This document shows positions 51,053 to 60,830 of a stretch of DNA of 64,000 bases, piece after piece. A program made the translations under genes and the position numbers. The stretch's first letter is position 1, and each line of letters starts with the position of its first letter. Source of the DNA: an uncultured Saprospiraceae bacterium (GTDB lineage Bacteria; Bacteroidota; Bacteroidia; Chitinophagales; Saprospiraceae); NCBI GenBank assembly GCA_938015435.1, contig CALLPN010000042.1, positions 1 to 64,000 on the forward strand, read 5' to 3'. The notes beneath the pieces are model-generated. The model was given only the letters and a program-made list of their open reading frames with translations, did not search any database and was not told where the DNA came from.

Positions 51053-53596
51053 ATGACGATGCGCTATAAATTATTCCCATATTTATTTTCAGTTACCCTG
51101 TTGTTAATGTTTAATTACTCACATTCGCAAATAGTGATCAATGAGTATTCGGCGGCTAATCTTACTGATTATGCGGATGAATTTAGTTCATATGAAGATT
51201 GGGTAGAAATAAAAAACACAGGATTAGAAGCTGTTGATATTTCGAATTGGTATTTGTCGGATAAGTTAGACAATCCTACTAAGTGGCAGATTCCTGAAGG
51301 AACTATTTTAGAGCAATTAGAGGTGATATTGATAGTATGTAGTGGCCGAGATTTAATCTACGAAGATGAGTATCATACCAATTTTAAGTTGTCACAGACC
51401 TCTGGAAAGGATCAATTGATATTGTCCAACTCTGAGGGATCGGAAGTGCATTCTACTGAGATAATAATCACAGAGGCGGACTATTCCATGGCTTACATAT
51501 CTGACGAATGGAAAGTTTCTTCTCAGCCTACACCCAACATACATTGGAATCAAATAACTCAATTTGAGAGGTATGCCATTGAGCCCACTATCCAATTAGA
51601 GGCAGGTTTTTATAATGGAGAGCAATCTGTATTAATAGAAAACAACGAACCTAATTCTGTATTGAGATATTCTCTAACGGGGCACGATGTTACTTCCAGT
51701 GATCCGATATACGCTACTCCCATTCTTATCGATAATACGACGATACTTAAGGCCAGATCATTTTCTAATAACTCTTTAGTGCTTGCTAGCAGGATGGCAT
51801 ATGCGACTTACTTCATTGATGAAACATTTACATTACCTGTCTTTTCTCTTGGGTCCGATGAGGTTATAGATCTAGCAAATGGTGATGGTTTATTAGAGCC
51901 GATCGCCTCTGTCGAATATTTTGATGAGGATGGATCACTTATCTCTAAATCTTACGGAGAAATGAATAGGCACGGTAAAGATTCTTGGGGTAATCCTCAT
52001 AGAAGTCTAGATTTTATATGTCGAGATGAAATGGGATATAGTAAAGCGATTGATGCTAAATTATTTGAAACTAGCGATAGGGATGAATTTCAGCGATTGA
52101 TGTTTAGAGCATCAGGGGATGATAATTACCCGGCTCGAATAGACAGCGATGTGAGTGATGGATCTGCACATGTTAGAGATGAATATGTACAAACGCTTGC
52201 TGTAGAAGGTGGTTTGGAGTTGGATAGTAGAAAGGTAAGAAGAGTCATATTGTTTCTCAATGGCCAATATTGGGGAGTATACGGATTGAGAGAAAAAGTG
52301 GCTGATCATGATTATACTAAAGAGTATTATGATCAGGACAAATTTGATTTAGAGTTTGTTAGCCATTGGGGGAGTACTGTTGGTACTTATGGAGGAACCG
52401 ATGCTATATTTAATTGGTATCAGCTCAGAAACTTTATTAATACTAATGATATGTCTATCGAGGACAACTATTCTTTTGTGGAAGAACAGTTGAATATGTT
52501 GAGTATGATTGATTACTTTTTGGTGAATCTAAATGTTGTAGCCGCAGACTGGTTATCATGGAATACTGCTTTTTGGAGAGGTACAGATCCTGAAGGGAAA
52601 CATAAAAAGTGGGGCTACGTGCTTTGGGATATGGACGCTACGTTTGATTACTATATCAATTACTCAGGAATACCTAATACAGATTGGGATGCTGTACCTT
52701 GTGATTTAGAAGTGTTTACTACTTCGAATTCTCAGCCTGATCATGAAAATCTATTGTTGAAACTATTGGATGAGAATGCAGAGTTTAGAAATTTATACAT
52801 CACTCGATATTCTGACCTTACTAATACAAGTTTCTCTTGCGATAATATGCTATCCACATTGGATAGAATGATTGGAGTAATAGAGCCAGAAATGCCAAGA
52901 CAAATAGAAAGGTGGGGCGGTAGTATGGAAGAGTGGCAGTCAAATGTGGTTGATTTGAGATTGTTTATAGAGAATAGATGTGGTTTCCTCAATGATGCAG
53001 CGATTGATTGCTACGATGAATTAAACGAGACTTATAATATTACATTGCTTACAGAACCGGATGGTATTGGAGAGATAGATTTCAACACCTTGGATATAGA
53101 ATCATTTCCTTGGGAAGGTGATTATTTTGGTGGCGTAAGTAATAAAATCAAAGCCAAAGTCTTTAATGAAAATGAGGATGATTGGATATTTAGCCATTGG
53201 GAATCTAGATTAGGTAATGAAATATTACCAGATGTCAATACTCGAAGAGCCAATATCACCTTATTAGAAAGCGATACTCTTGTGGCCGTATTTGCACCTA
53301 TTACTGCGGTAAACGAAATAACCCAATTGTCTAACTTAGTAGCCTTTCCTAATCCCGCATCAGAGTCAATTAACTTGGATTTTGATCTATTGGAAACAGG
53401 GGATTTAACAATAAGTATCTCAGACTTAGTAGGTAGACAATTGTATTCTGAACAACTTATTAGTGCTGCTCAGGGTTATAATCAATGGAGTATAAGTCTC
53501 AATGATCTAGGGATAACTGACGGCATGTATATTGTCAATCTAAAAATGAAAGACCAACAGATCAGTAGAAAAGTGAGTGTGATTAGAAAACGCTAG
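51053..53596 (+). CDS. Secreted lamin-tail/CotH kinase-like protein with T9SS sorting domain
   Basis: 847 residues (an ATG two codons later is equally possible). The signal peptide is about 3-26. A lamin-tail domain follows (IVINEYSAANLTDYADEFSSYEDWVEIKNTGLEAVDISNWYLSD), then a chitobiase/hexosaminidase-type Ig module (about 180-262, SVLRYSLTGHDVTSSDPIY). The CotH domain spans about 275-630 (GEMNRHGKDSWGN, RKVRRVILFLNGQYWGVYGLREKV, NTAFWRGTDPEGKHKKWGYVLWDMDATFDYY; the Asp-Met-Asp is the metal site). The T9SS type A sorting domain starts near FPNPASESINLDF. This is a second CotH protein in the window, with no VTC or DUF4956 partner, probably on the cell surface. Confidence 0.92.
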   Translation: MTMRYKLFPYLFSVTLLLMFNYSHSQIVINEYSAANLTDYADEFSSYEDWVEIKNTGLEAVDISNWYLSDKLDNPTKWQIPEGTILEQLEVILIVCSGRDLIYEDEYHTNFKLSQTSGKDQLILSNSEGSEVHSTEIIITEADYSMAYISDEWKVSSQPTPNIHWNQITQFERYAIEPTIQLEAGFYNGEQSVLIENNEPNSVLRYSLTGHDVTSSDPIYATPILIDNTTILKARSFSNNSLVLASRMAYATYFIDETFTLPVFSLGSDEVIDLANGDGLLEPIASVEYFDEDGSLISKSYGEMNRHGKDSWGNPHRSLDFICRDEMGYSKAIDAKLFETSDRDEFQRLMFRASGDDNYPARIDSDVSDGSAHVRDEYVQTLAVEGGLELDSRKVRRVILFLNGQYWGVYGLREKVADHDYTKEYYDQDKFDLEFVSHWGSTVGTYGGTDAIFNWYQLRNFINTNDMSIEDNYSFVEEQLNMLSMIDYFLVNLNVVAADWLSWNTAFWRGTDPEGKHKKWGYVLWDMDATFDYYINYSGIPNTDWDAVPCDLEVFTTSNSQPDHENLLLKLLDENAEFRNLYITRYSDLTNTSFSCDNMLSTLDRMIGVIEPEMPRQIERWGGSMEEWQSNVVDLRLFIENRCGFLNDAAIDCYDELNETYNITLLTEPDGIGEIDFNTLDIESFPWEGDYFGGVSNKIKAKVFNENEDDWIFSHWESRLGNEILPDVNTRRANITLLESDTLVAVFAPITAVNEITQLSNLVAFPNPASESINLDFDLLETGDLTISISDLVGRQLYSEQLISAAQGYNQWSISLNDLGITDGMYIVNLKMKDQQISRKVSVIRKR

Positions 53597-53630
53597 AAAG
53601 AGTATTATTTATTGACTTTAAAAGAAAAAC

Positions 53631-53801
53631 ATGGTATTCCTTTTGGACATTATTTGTTGTTTTTGTGGATATCATTTTCCTGATGATCCGATTAATCCGT
53701 TAGTATTAACCGAGCATAATTTTTTCTTTTATATCATAGCTATCTTACTAATGATATATGGATATCTGAAGATGAAATGGAATTCTAGATTACATCAGTA
53801 G
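53631..53801 (+). CDS. Possible 56-residue membrane peptide
   Basis: ATG at 53631, stop at 53799-53801. The product has Cys-rich residues near 9-12 and one hydrophobic helix (FFFYIIAILLMIYGYL). It lies between the CotH gene and a reverse gene. No homologue is known to me, and it could be chance. Confidence 0.3.
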   Translation: MVFLLDIICCFCGYHFPDDPINPLVLTEHNFFFYIIAILLMIYGYLKMKWNSRLHQ

Positions 53802-53833
53802 TTTGATCGTATAAACTTAACTGTCGATCTATA

Positions 53834-54280
53834 CTAACAGCCCAATAGTAATTCTATAAGATTTTCTCTAATTACATACTTGCGATCAGTAGTCATAATG
53901 ATAATACTTTCGCCTTCTTTGCAATGATCTACGATCTCATTGGCAGGTATTTCAGTATAAGTCTGGTTAGAGAACATTCGTTGATTACCAGATTTATTAT
54001 CTTTTATAGCGATTTGGAATGACGGCGATTCTATGGCTCTTAGTCTTTCGCTATCATCTAATATTTTGAGAGTAAGGATGCCTTCCTGTTGCATTCCGAG
54101 GGTTTGTTTGTCGTTATAAGACCAAACCATTTCGGAAAGTAAGTAATCGTCATATTTAATGACAAGTTCGATCGTGTAGTCCGATACAACCTCTTCATTA
54201 TAAGAATCCTCCAACATCATCTGCGCTTGACAAGATAGGGAAAGGAATGTAAATAGGATTATGAATTGTAATGCTCTCAT
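53834..54280 (-). CDS. Secreted protein of unknown function
   Basis: 148 residues. The signal peptide is about 1-19 (LQFIILFTFLSLSCQAQ; LSC-Q could also be read as a lipobox). The mature part is strand-rich and acidic, with two Cys near the C-terminus (DHCKEG and the final GC) that could pair. I recognise no family. It is divergent from the membrane-anchored regulator at 54496, so it may be that regulator's target. Confidence 0.68.
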   Translation of the reverse strand: MRALQFIILFTFLSLSCQAQMMLEDSYNEEVVSDYTIELVIKYDDYLLSEMVWSYNDKQTLGMQQEGILTLKILDDSERLRAIESPSFQIAIKDNKSGNQRMFSNQTYTEIPANEIVDHCKEGESIIIMTTDRKYVIRENLIELLLGC

Positions 54281-54495
54281 TGCTTGCGGTTGATTTGAAT
54301 TTAGAATCTATCCAAATGTCATTTATCTTATAAAGTATCGCTAAAATACGCTGTAAAATCATGTAAATGAAATGTAAAAGCCTGTTTACTAAGGAGTAAT
54401 GATTGTAAATTGCATCACTGACTTTTGATTAGCAAATGAAAGATTAAATAAGAAGTATTACTTTTTGAGTGGAAAATATTTAAAATTACTTCGAT

Positions 54496-55386
54496 ATGAA
54501 GAATTGGATGAAGATAGCGATAGGAGCGATTTTGCTCGCCTGCATAGGACTAATGGGAGCCACTGGACTGAGGTCAGGGGGTGGAAGTGCTTGGAAGTCT
54601 GAATCGGTTAATTTGGCTTTGAGACAGGTTGCTCATCAGCTATACGCATTATGCGATAATCATTCCGAGAGGATAGAAGCAGTGGAGCAAAGTAGCCCAT
54701 ATGTATTTTCCATCCGTGTAGAAGAGTATGTTGACTATGATCAATTACCGTCGCTTATACATAAAACGCTCACGGAATTTAACTTACCTACGGAGTATGA
54801 AGTAGCGCTTAAAAACTGTGAAGATGATAAAATAGAATTGGGATATACTTATATCGCTCTCGCGAGAAATGGTGTAGCATGTCAAGGAAGAGTTTATGAT
54901 CTCAATTGTAGCATAGTACAGCTGACTTTTTACGAACCCAAGAAGGAGAGTCCTCTGTTTAATTACTTCTTGATTACGATGTTATTAGGAAGTATCATTG
55001 GACTGCTACTTTTTCATTTCGCTACGTCAAAGAAATCAGGTAATTCTATTGTAGAAGAAGATAACATATCCGCTCAAGTAGTCGATGATCATACCATTGC
55101 TATTGGGAAGTTTAAATTTGATCACAGCAACCAATCTTTGACGACACTAGAAGAGGTGACTTCATTGACATTTAGAGAATCAAAATTATTGCACTATTTA
55201 GCTACTCATCCCAATCAAGTACTGAGTAGAGATGAGATACAAGCCAACGTGTGGGAGGATGAAGGTGTCATCGTAGGTAGAAGCCTCGATGTGTTTATTT
55301 CTAGGTTGCGAAAGATCTTGAAGAGCGATCCAACGATCCAAATAAAGAGCGTACATGGAGTAGGGTATAGATTGGAGGTGAAGTAG
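54496..55386 (+). CDS. Membrane-anchored winged-helix regulator (ToxR-like DNA-binding domain at the C-terminus)
   Basis: 296 residues. A first hydrophobic helix (about 5-24) is followed by about 130 residues that would lie in the periplasm and contain several Cys. A second helix (about 156-175, YFLITMLLGSIIGLLLFHFAT) precedes a cytoplasmic OmpR/PhoB-type winged helix at about 205-296 (LTFRESKLLHYLATHPNQVLSRDEIQANVWEDEGVIVGRSLDVFISRLRKILK, IKSVHGVGYRLEVK). The order is opposite to ToxR, whose DNA-binding domain is N-terminal. It looks like a one-component envelope sensor. A divergent secreted gene is its nearest candidate target. Confidence 0.87.
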   Translation: MKNWMKIAIGAILLACIGLMGATGLRSGGGSAWKSESVNLALRQVAHQLYALCDNHSERIEAVEQSSPYVFSIRVEEYVDYDQLPSLIHKTLTEFNLPTEYEVALKNCEDDKIELGYTYIALARNGVACQGRVYDLNCSIVQLTFYEPKKESPLFNYFLITMLLGSIIGLLLFHFATSKKSGNSIVEEDNISAQVVDDHTIAIGKFKFDHSNQSLTTLEEVTSLTFRESKLLHYLATHPNQVLSRDEIQANVWEDEGVIVGRSLDVFISRLRKILKSDPTIQIKSVHGVGYRLEVK

Positions 55387-55474
55387 GATTGATCTAATTC
55401 AAATAGAGAGTGCCTTTCACCTTCAAAATATGATCCTGATCCAATACCATTAACACAAAATCAAATAGTAGCAT

Positions 55475-55508
55475 TAAAAAAAAGGCTAATCAATAAAGAT
55501 TAGCCTTT
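55475..55508 (-). terminator. Bidirectional terminator between the regulator and the IscA-type gene
   Basis: A perfect 11-bp stem (AAAGGCTAATC at 55481-55491 with GATTAGCCTTT at 55498-55508) with a 6-base loop. It is preceded by a run of A, giving a strong U tract for the minus-strand gene, and T-rich sequence follows downstream for the plus strand. Confidence 0.88.
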
Positions 55509-55577
55509 GGTCTAATTGTTTTTTTTAATCGTTGAGCAGATCGCATAGTCGCTGTTTCCCCATCTCATGCGCTGATG

Positions 55578-55949
55578 TTAAGCATTGAAAGATGTACCAC
55601 ATCCACAGCTTTCAGAAGCATTAGGATTGTTGAATGCAAAACCTCTATTGTTAAGTCCATTCAACCAGTCGATTTCCATACCTAATAAATAGATGCCATG
55701 TGACTTTTCCATAAACACTTTGATACCGTTACTATAAGTGATAGTATCTTTTTCTTTCTGTACATCGAAACCAAGTACGTAGCTAAATCCACTACAACCT
55801 CCACCTTTTACACCTACACGAAGACCATATTCCTCTGGAACATTTTGTTCGCTCATGATACGCTTGAGTTGCACTACTGCGCCATCTGTAAGGATCACTG
55901 ATGATGTGTTTACTGATGGATCTACTGCTTTATCTATTACTTCGCTCAT
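55578..55949 (-). CDS. HesB/IscA/ErpA family iron-sulfur cluster carrier
   Basis: A-type carrier that receives an Fe-S cluster from the assembly scaffold and hands it to apoproteins. 123 residues. All three ligand cysteines are present: GGCSGFSY and the C-terminal CGCGTSF. ILTDGAVVQLKRIM and GLRVGVKGGGCSGF are diagnostic, and MEIDWLNGLNNRGFAFNNPNASESCGCG fits the ErpA/IscA C-terminus. It stands alone, with no isc or suf genes in the window. Confidence 0.95.
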   Translation of the reverse strand: MSEVIDKAVDPSVNTSSVILTDGAVVQLKRIMSEQNVPEEYGLRVGVKGGGCSGFSYVLGFDVQKEKDTITYSNGIKVFMEKSHGIYLLGMEIDWLNGLNNRGFAFNNPNASESCGCGTSFNA

Positions 55950-56203
55950 AATATTATTGTTGTCTATTTCTGCTAACCATAACGTATATAGCTCAGCATA
56001 GTTCTTTTAACTAAGGCAAATATAAGGTAGAATGTTGGAATAGGGACATTTTCAGTATTCAGTCTTCACTTCTTAGCTATAACTGTTTGGTGGTAGACTA
56101 TTATAATTCTTTTGTTGATGTCCGTTAATATTACCATTCAAGCTACTGATTAGGCTATTCTACGATTCAATCTTACTTTATTTTAACCTTCTTTTATCCA
56201 ATA

Positions 56204-56806
56204 CTAAAGGTGTTTTCTGACATCTATCCAAGGGACTCCAGCGGCATCTGCAGCATCCATTCCTTTTTGGCCATCTTCGAATACGAGGCAGTTTTTAGGA
56301 TCTACACCAACATGACTAGCTCCTTTTAGCCAAACTTCAGGATGTGGCTTTGGATTCTCAACATCATCGGCGGATATGATCAGATCAAAGCAATCTATGA
56401 TCCCCGCATCTTGTAAGGCGCTAATGGCATTAGGTCGACTCGATCCAGTACCTATAGTCATCGGTATCTTACCGTGATAGTACCTTACTATTTCTATGAT
56501 CGGTTCGATTTTCTTTATCGGCCCTGCATTGGCTTTTAGTTCTCGGTAAGTCGATTGCTTTAGTTTCGTAAATTCATTCGTATCTATCGTCCAACCATTC
56601 TCCGATGCTAATTTTACAATGAGTTGACGAGTCGGTATACCCGCATTGATTTGTATCATCTCAGCGGTAATCTGTAATCCAAAGTGAGCTCCCGTCTGTA
56701 CCCATGCATCTATGTGCAACTGCATGTTATCTACCAAGGTGCCATCCAAGTCAAATAATAATGCCTTTACGTCATCTCCAATCTCGATACCACAGTTAAA
56801 TTTCAT
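56204..56806 (-). CDS. HAD-superfamily phosphatase/beta-phosphoglucomutase-like
   Basis: 200 residues, subfamily IA. Motif I LLFDLDGTLVDNMQLH gives the nucleophile Asp and general acid Asp; a helical cap follows (WVQTGAHFGLQITAEMIQINAGIPTRQLI). Motif II is TIGTGSSRPNA, motif III is the Lys in NPKPHPEVWLKGA, and motif IV is CLVFEDGQKGMDAADAAG. The cap and the G-I-P-T-R segment resemble beta-phosphoglucomutase-like sugar phosphatases such as YqaB. Substrate unknown, but probably a hexose or fructose phosphate. Confidence 0.9.
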   Translation of the reverse strand: MKFNCGIEIGDDVKALLFDLDGTLVDNMQLHIDAWVQTGAHFGLQITAEMIQINAGIPTRQLIVKLASENGWTIDTNEFTKLKQSTYRELKANAGPIKKIEPIIEIVRYYHGKIPMTIGTGSSRPNAISALQDAGIIDCFDLIISADDVENPKPHPEVWLKGASHVGVDPKNCLVFEDGQKGMDAADAAGVPWIDVRKHL

Positions 56807-57028
56807 AATCTTTCATTGTTTGGCACAAATGTATTGATTCTGAGGCTAGGAATTGCTATCAGTTGAGACCATGAAATGTCGATTTTTCGATTCTACCCAA
56901 TTTGCCCAAGAGGTCAGTTACGCTAAAGAAGTTACTCAAAATCTTATGGATGCAATAGCGGACTTTTTAGATATTACCATCAAATCAACTAACTTCGCCT
57001 TTATCATTCACCAATGCCTTATTATTAA

Positions 57029-57550
57029 GTGGAAACATTCTTCGAAATACTCAAATACTCAATACCTGCGCTAATCGTATTTGCTACCATATATACTATC
57101 ATGAAGAAGTATATGGATAATCAATTCGCTTTAGAATCACTCAAATTTCGTCAGGGCCAGAATCAAGATGTACTACCTCTCAAGTTGCAAGCTTACGAAA
57201 GGCTCATGCTATTATGCGAGCGTATCTCTATTCCTAATTTGACCTATAGACTGGCCAATAAGGATATTACCAAGGAGCAACTACAGACGGCTATGATGAT
57301 TGCTATCCAGCAAGAATACGAGCATAACTTGACTCAGCAGATCTACGTATCTGACAAACTATGGGATATCATCAATCTTGCAAAAGATCAAACGATCCAA
57401 TTGATATCTAAAGCATCAGAAGGTATGAGAGCTGGAGATCCTCCGTCTATGTTAGTAGAGAGAGCGACACGAATTATGGATAGTATGAATATGAATCCCT
57501 TGGAGCAGGCAAAATCCGCTATCAAGCAAGAGATCAAACAACTACTCTAA
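57029..57550 (+). CDS. Conserved-hypothetical membrane-anchored protein
   Basis: 173 residues. One hydrophobic N-terminal helix (about 9-26, YSIPALIVFATIYTIMKKY) anchors a mostly helical cytosolic domain with LPLKLQAYERLMLLCERISIPNLTYRL and QQEYEHNLTQQIYVSDKLWDIINLAKDQTI. I recall similar proteins across Bacteroidota, without a function. It lies 24 bp before the 5'-nucleotidase pair and may share their transcript. Confidence 0.78.
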   Translation: METFFEILKYSIPALIVFATIYTIMKKYMDNQFALESLKFRQGQNQDVLPLKLQAYERLMLLCERISIPNLTYRLANKDITKEQLQTAMMIAIQQEYEHNLTQQIYVSDKLWDIINLAKDQTIQLISKASEGMRAGDPPSMLVERATRIMDSMNMNPLEQAKSAIKQEIKQLL

Positions 57551-57574
57551 CCAATCAAAAGATAACAGAACGAT

Positions 57575-58324
57575 ATGATGTCTATCAAAAGATTATTATA
57601 CCTATCGATCACGGTATTATTGCTGACGGGATGTTCCAAAAAGCAATATGTGCATGTAGCAGATATTGATACTGATTATATCAGGGTTAATAAATATGCC
57701 GCAAAAGAAGATAAGACTATTAAAGAAATGATCGCTCCTTATAAATTGCAATTGGACGCGGAGATGAATATAGTCTTAGGTGAAATCGCTGAAGACATGG
57801 TCAAATCTAGACCGAACTCTAATCTTGGAAATTGGTTTGCGGATCTATTACAAACGATCGCCAATATCGAATTTGATGGATATGTAGATTTTGCCGTTCA
57901 AAACTATGGAGGACTAAGAGTGCCTGTAGTAGCCAAAGGCGATCTTACCGTCGGAGACATCTATGAAGTGATGCCATTTGATAATAAGCTTGTGGTGCTC
58001 AATCTGAACGGAGAAAAAACAATGATGCTTCTCAATAGGATCGCCGATTACGGTGGATGGCCAATAAGTAGCAATTTGACATTTGGTATCAAGGATGATA
58101 AAGCCATAGATATCATGATCAAGGGTGAGCCATTTGATGTTAAGAAATCATACCGAGTAGCATTACCAGATTACACGGCGAATGGTGGTGATAGATGTAC
58201 TTTCTTGAAGGAAGAACCACAAGAAGACAATGATAAAATGATCAGAGATCTAATCATAGAATACTTCAATAACAATCCACCAACGGAGCCGATAGTAGCC
58301 CCAGATTCTAAAAGAATTAAATAG
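57575..58324 (+). CDS. 5'-nucleotidase C-terminal domain lipoprotein
   Basis: 249 residues. MMSIKRLLYLSITVLLLTGCSKKQ is a lipoprotein signal with lipobox LTGC. The rest is the substrate-binding C-terminal domain of UshA-like 5'-nucleotidases: LGNWFADLLQTI, VDFAVQNYGGLRVPVVAKGDLTVGDIYEVMPFDNKLVVLNLNG and YRVALPDYTANGGD. The metallophosphatase domain is encoded separately by the next gene. The two products together would form one periplasmic nucleotidase that salvages phosphate and nucleosides. Confidence 0.92.
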   Translation: MMSIKRLLYLSITVLLLTGCSKKQYVHVADIDTDYIRVNKYAAKEDKTIKEMIAPYKLQLDAEMNIVLGEIAEDMVKSRPNSNLGNWFADLLQTIANIEFDGYVDFAVQNYGGLRVPVVAKGDLTVGDIYEVMPFDNKLVVLNLNGEKTMMLLNRIADYGGWPISSNLTFGIKDDKAIDIMIKGEPFDVKKSYRVALPDYTANGGDRCTFLKEEPQEDNDKMIRDLIIEYFNNNPPTEPIVAPDSKRIK

Positions 58325-58406
58325 TATTCAGAATTCAGTCGGCAGTAATCGGTAAAAAGTCTTGAGTTAAAGAAAAGAGCATAAAAATTCAATTTAATAC
58401 CCTATC

Positions 58407-59324
58407 ATGAACAGAAGAATCTTTATACAAAAAGCAGGATTAGGATCACTTGTAATGAGTAGCGGCGCATTTCCGATGATGGCAATGCACGATCCCAACA
58501 TCGCAAGGCTAACGATCTTACATACTAATGATGTACACAGTAGGGTCGAAGCATTCCCAATGGATGGTGGACGTAATGAAGGTCAAGGTGGAGCCGCAAG
58601 GAGAGCATCTCTCATCAAAAAGATAAGATCTAGAGAAGAACATATATTATTATTAGATGCCGGAGATATATTTCAAGGGACTCCATACTTCAACTATTTT
58701 GGTGGTGAGATAGAGATGAAGCTGATGACCGAAATGGGATATGATGCAGCGACTATTGGAAATCATGATTTTGATGGAGGGATCGATGGCTTAGAGAAGC
58801 AACTGAAGCATGCTAATTTTGATATGCTGATCGCTAATTATGATTTCTCTAATACAGTAATGAAGGGCAAGACTAAGGAGTATAGGATCTGGCAAAAGGG
58901 TGAAATCAAAGTAGGTGTATTCGGTGTAGGTATCGCTCTTGATAGCTTGGTACCCAAAGCATTATACAAAGATACAGTCTATAGCGATCCGATCTCTAAT
59001 GCTAATCGTGTAGCTAATATCCTTAAGAATGATGAAAAGTGTGATCTAGTAATCTGCTTGAGTCATATGGGATATAATTATAGAAAGAAAGATAAGCCAT
59101 GCGATACTGCTTTGGCAGAAAATAGTAAGGATATAGATATCATTATAGGTGGACATACACATACGTTTATGGATGAGCCAGATGTACGTAAAAACCTAAA
59201 CGGCGAAGAAGTAATCATCAATCAAGTAGGATGGGCAGGACTCATGCTAGGAAGATTGGAAGTTATGATAGAGAAGGGGAAGGATAAGAAGTGTATCACG
59301 TGTCGTAATAGTTATGTACGGTGA
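58407..59324 (+). CDS. 5'-nucleotidase/metallophosphatase catalytic domain protein
   Basis: 305 residues. The N-terminus MNRRIFIQKAGLGSLVMSSGAF has the form of a Tat-like signal (double Arg, then a hydrophobic stretch). Metallophosphatase motifs: LTILHTNDVHSRVEAF (Asp and His), DAGDIFQGTPYFNYF, GNHDFDGGIDG, VICLSHMGY and IIGGHTHTFMDEP; together they bind two metal ions. It lacks the C-terminal nucleoside-binding domain, which the preceding gene supplies. Split UshA-type pairs in this order are common in Bacteroidota. Confidence 0.93.
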   Translation: MNRRIFIQKAGLGSLVMSSGAFPMMAMHDPNIARLTILHTNDVHSRVEAFPMDGGRNEGQGGAARRASLIKKIRSREEHILLLDAGDIFQGTPYFNYFGGEIEMKLMTEMGYDAATIGNHDFDGGIDGLEKQLKHANFDMLIANYDFSNTVMKGKTKEYRIWQKGEIKVGVFGVGIALDSLVPKALYKDTVYSDPISNANRVANILKNDEKCDLVICLSHMGYNYRKKDKPCDTALAENSKDIDIIIGGHTHTFMDEPDVRKNLNGEEVIINQVGWAGLMLGRLEVMIEKGKDKKCITCRNSYVR

Positions 59325-59453
59325 TAATTGATAATTGATAATGCAAGCGGCGATGAATACAGGAGAGGGAATAAGCAGCTATAGTGTGAATGAGCATTCA
59401 AGCCAGCTTTCGATCTGTTGCCGTCTAACTTATTTTTCAAAATAAACTCAGCT

Positions 59454-59996
59454 ATGGAAAAAGCACTTCAGACCATGATCGACAATATGCCTGAGAAAAC
59501 AGGTAAATCTTTAGCAGAATGGAAAGTCTTACTTCAAGACCAAGCATTCGCTAAGCATGGAGAAGCGGTAAAGTATCTTAAGTCTGAACATAGCGTAACA
59601 CATGGATTTGCTAATACTATAGTGTCTCTATCCAAAGAAGAACATAACACGCCTGACGATCTAGTTACTAATCAATACAAAGGCAAAGAATCACTGCGTC
59701 CTATCTATGAAGAGCTAATAAGGCAAATCAGGGAATTGGGTGATGATATTACAATCACTCCAAAGAAGGGTAGCGTTAGTATAATTAGAAAAAAACAATT
59801 TACCCTTATCAAGCCTGCTACAAAATCGAGAATCGATTTGGGCATCAAAATAAAAGATAAGCCCATAACGGATCGTCTTGAGAATTCTGGTCCATTTGGG
59901 ACGATGTGTACGCATCGAGTAAAGATGTCGGATGTCTCTGATGTAGACGCTGAGTTAATGGAATGGATTAGAGAGGCTTACGAAAAGGCTGTTTGA
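59454..59996 (+). CDS. DUF4287 and DUF5655 domain protein
   Basis: 180 residues from the ATG at 59454 (MEKALQTMIDNMPEKTGKSLAEW); an in-frame TTG at 59418 is less likely. The first 75 residues match DUF4287 (TGKSLAEWKVLLQD, KHGEAVKYLKSEHSVTHGFANTIV). The rest matches DUF5655 (YEELIRQIRELGDDITITPKKGSVSIIRKKQFTLIKPATKSRIDLGIKI), often linked to predicted nucleic-acid-handling or transport proteins. Function unknown. Confidence 0.83.
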   Translation: MEKALQTMIDNMPEKTGKSLAEWKVLLQDQAFAKHGEAVKYLKSEHSVTHGFANTIVSLSKEEHNTPDDLVTNQYKGKESLRPIYEELIRQIRELGDDITITPKKGSVSIIRKKQFTLIKPATKSRIDLGIKIKDKPITDRLENSGPFGTMCTHRVKMSDVSDVDAELMEWIREAYEKAV

Positions 59997-60830
59997 TCAT
60001 ATCAATAAGAATGTTTTTTTTGAAATGCTAGTGATTTACCTAGGAAACTATCTTTTGAAGCACCTTTATGATTTTACTTCAATTTTGAATTAAGAGATTC
60101 AATTTTCAAATACCTTGATTGATCTATTGGCGATCTGATGAAGTACGGTGCACTTTTTTTAGAGTTTAACTTTGATTTTGTGCAAGTCTAATTCGTAACG
60201 TCTCTATTTTTCTTCATAATTTAAATTCTATACATTTCTTGATGTAGATTGTGTCAATGGCTTACGTATTTGAGAATAAAATTTCGTTGAAAATCAACTT
60301 TTTTACTGCGATTATTCTCTTTTGCCCAATTAAATAAGTCAAATTTGAGTTCAGGGAAATTGACGTTTGTTTCAAAGTGGTAAACTAGTTTAAAAAACCT
60401 CATATTACTATTTTAAACAAATTAAATATTTTAATCAAGTGTAATTTGCTACTCTTCAAGCATGTGGATAACTAAGTGGAAAAGATATTCATATGGTTGA
60501 AATTCAACATGTTATAAGACTTTATGTTTTTTGTAAAAAAGAACTTCGGATACTATTTAATCTGCTAAAAAAGCGACACTTTTGTCGACCAACTTAAAAT
60601 GGATGTTCAGTGATTTTATTGGCAAGAAATATGATCTACTGTTTATCCTAGAATGAAAAAGACCTGACTAATGCAGGCACGAAGTGATCTTTTGTATCGA
60701 AGTTTTTTTTTAGAATTAACTTCTTACCGTGTTATCCCTCAGTACCTCGATTCCCAGTCATGGTATTGCTCACGTCCAAGATCCTTGATGAACATATTTT
60801 TTGAGACCGTTATATTTATAAACATCACGA
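59997..60830. other. Long AT-rich region before dnaA, possible origin of replication
   Basis: 834 bp without a coding frame. TGTGGATAA at 60463-60471 is a perfect DnaA box (TTATCCACA on the minus strand). TTATCC-starting near-matches occur near 60643 and 60733. A very AT-rich stretch lies at about 60390-60450, just left of the box. A 5-bp hairpin followed by six T sits at 60286-60304. One perfect box is thin evidence for oriC, but the position beside dnaA is suggestive. Confidence 0.35.

Noticed and set aside
56853..57074. 73-residue frame before the gene at 57029
   Set aside because: It overlaps the following gene and shows no family resemblance; treated as leader sequence.
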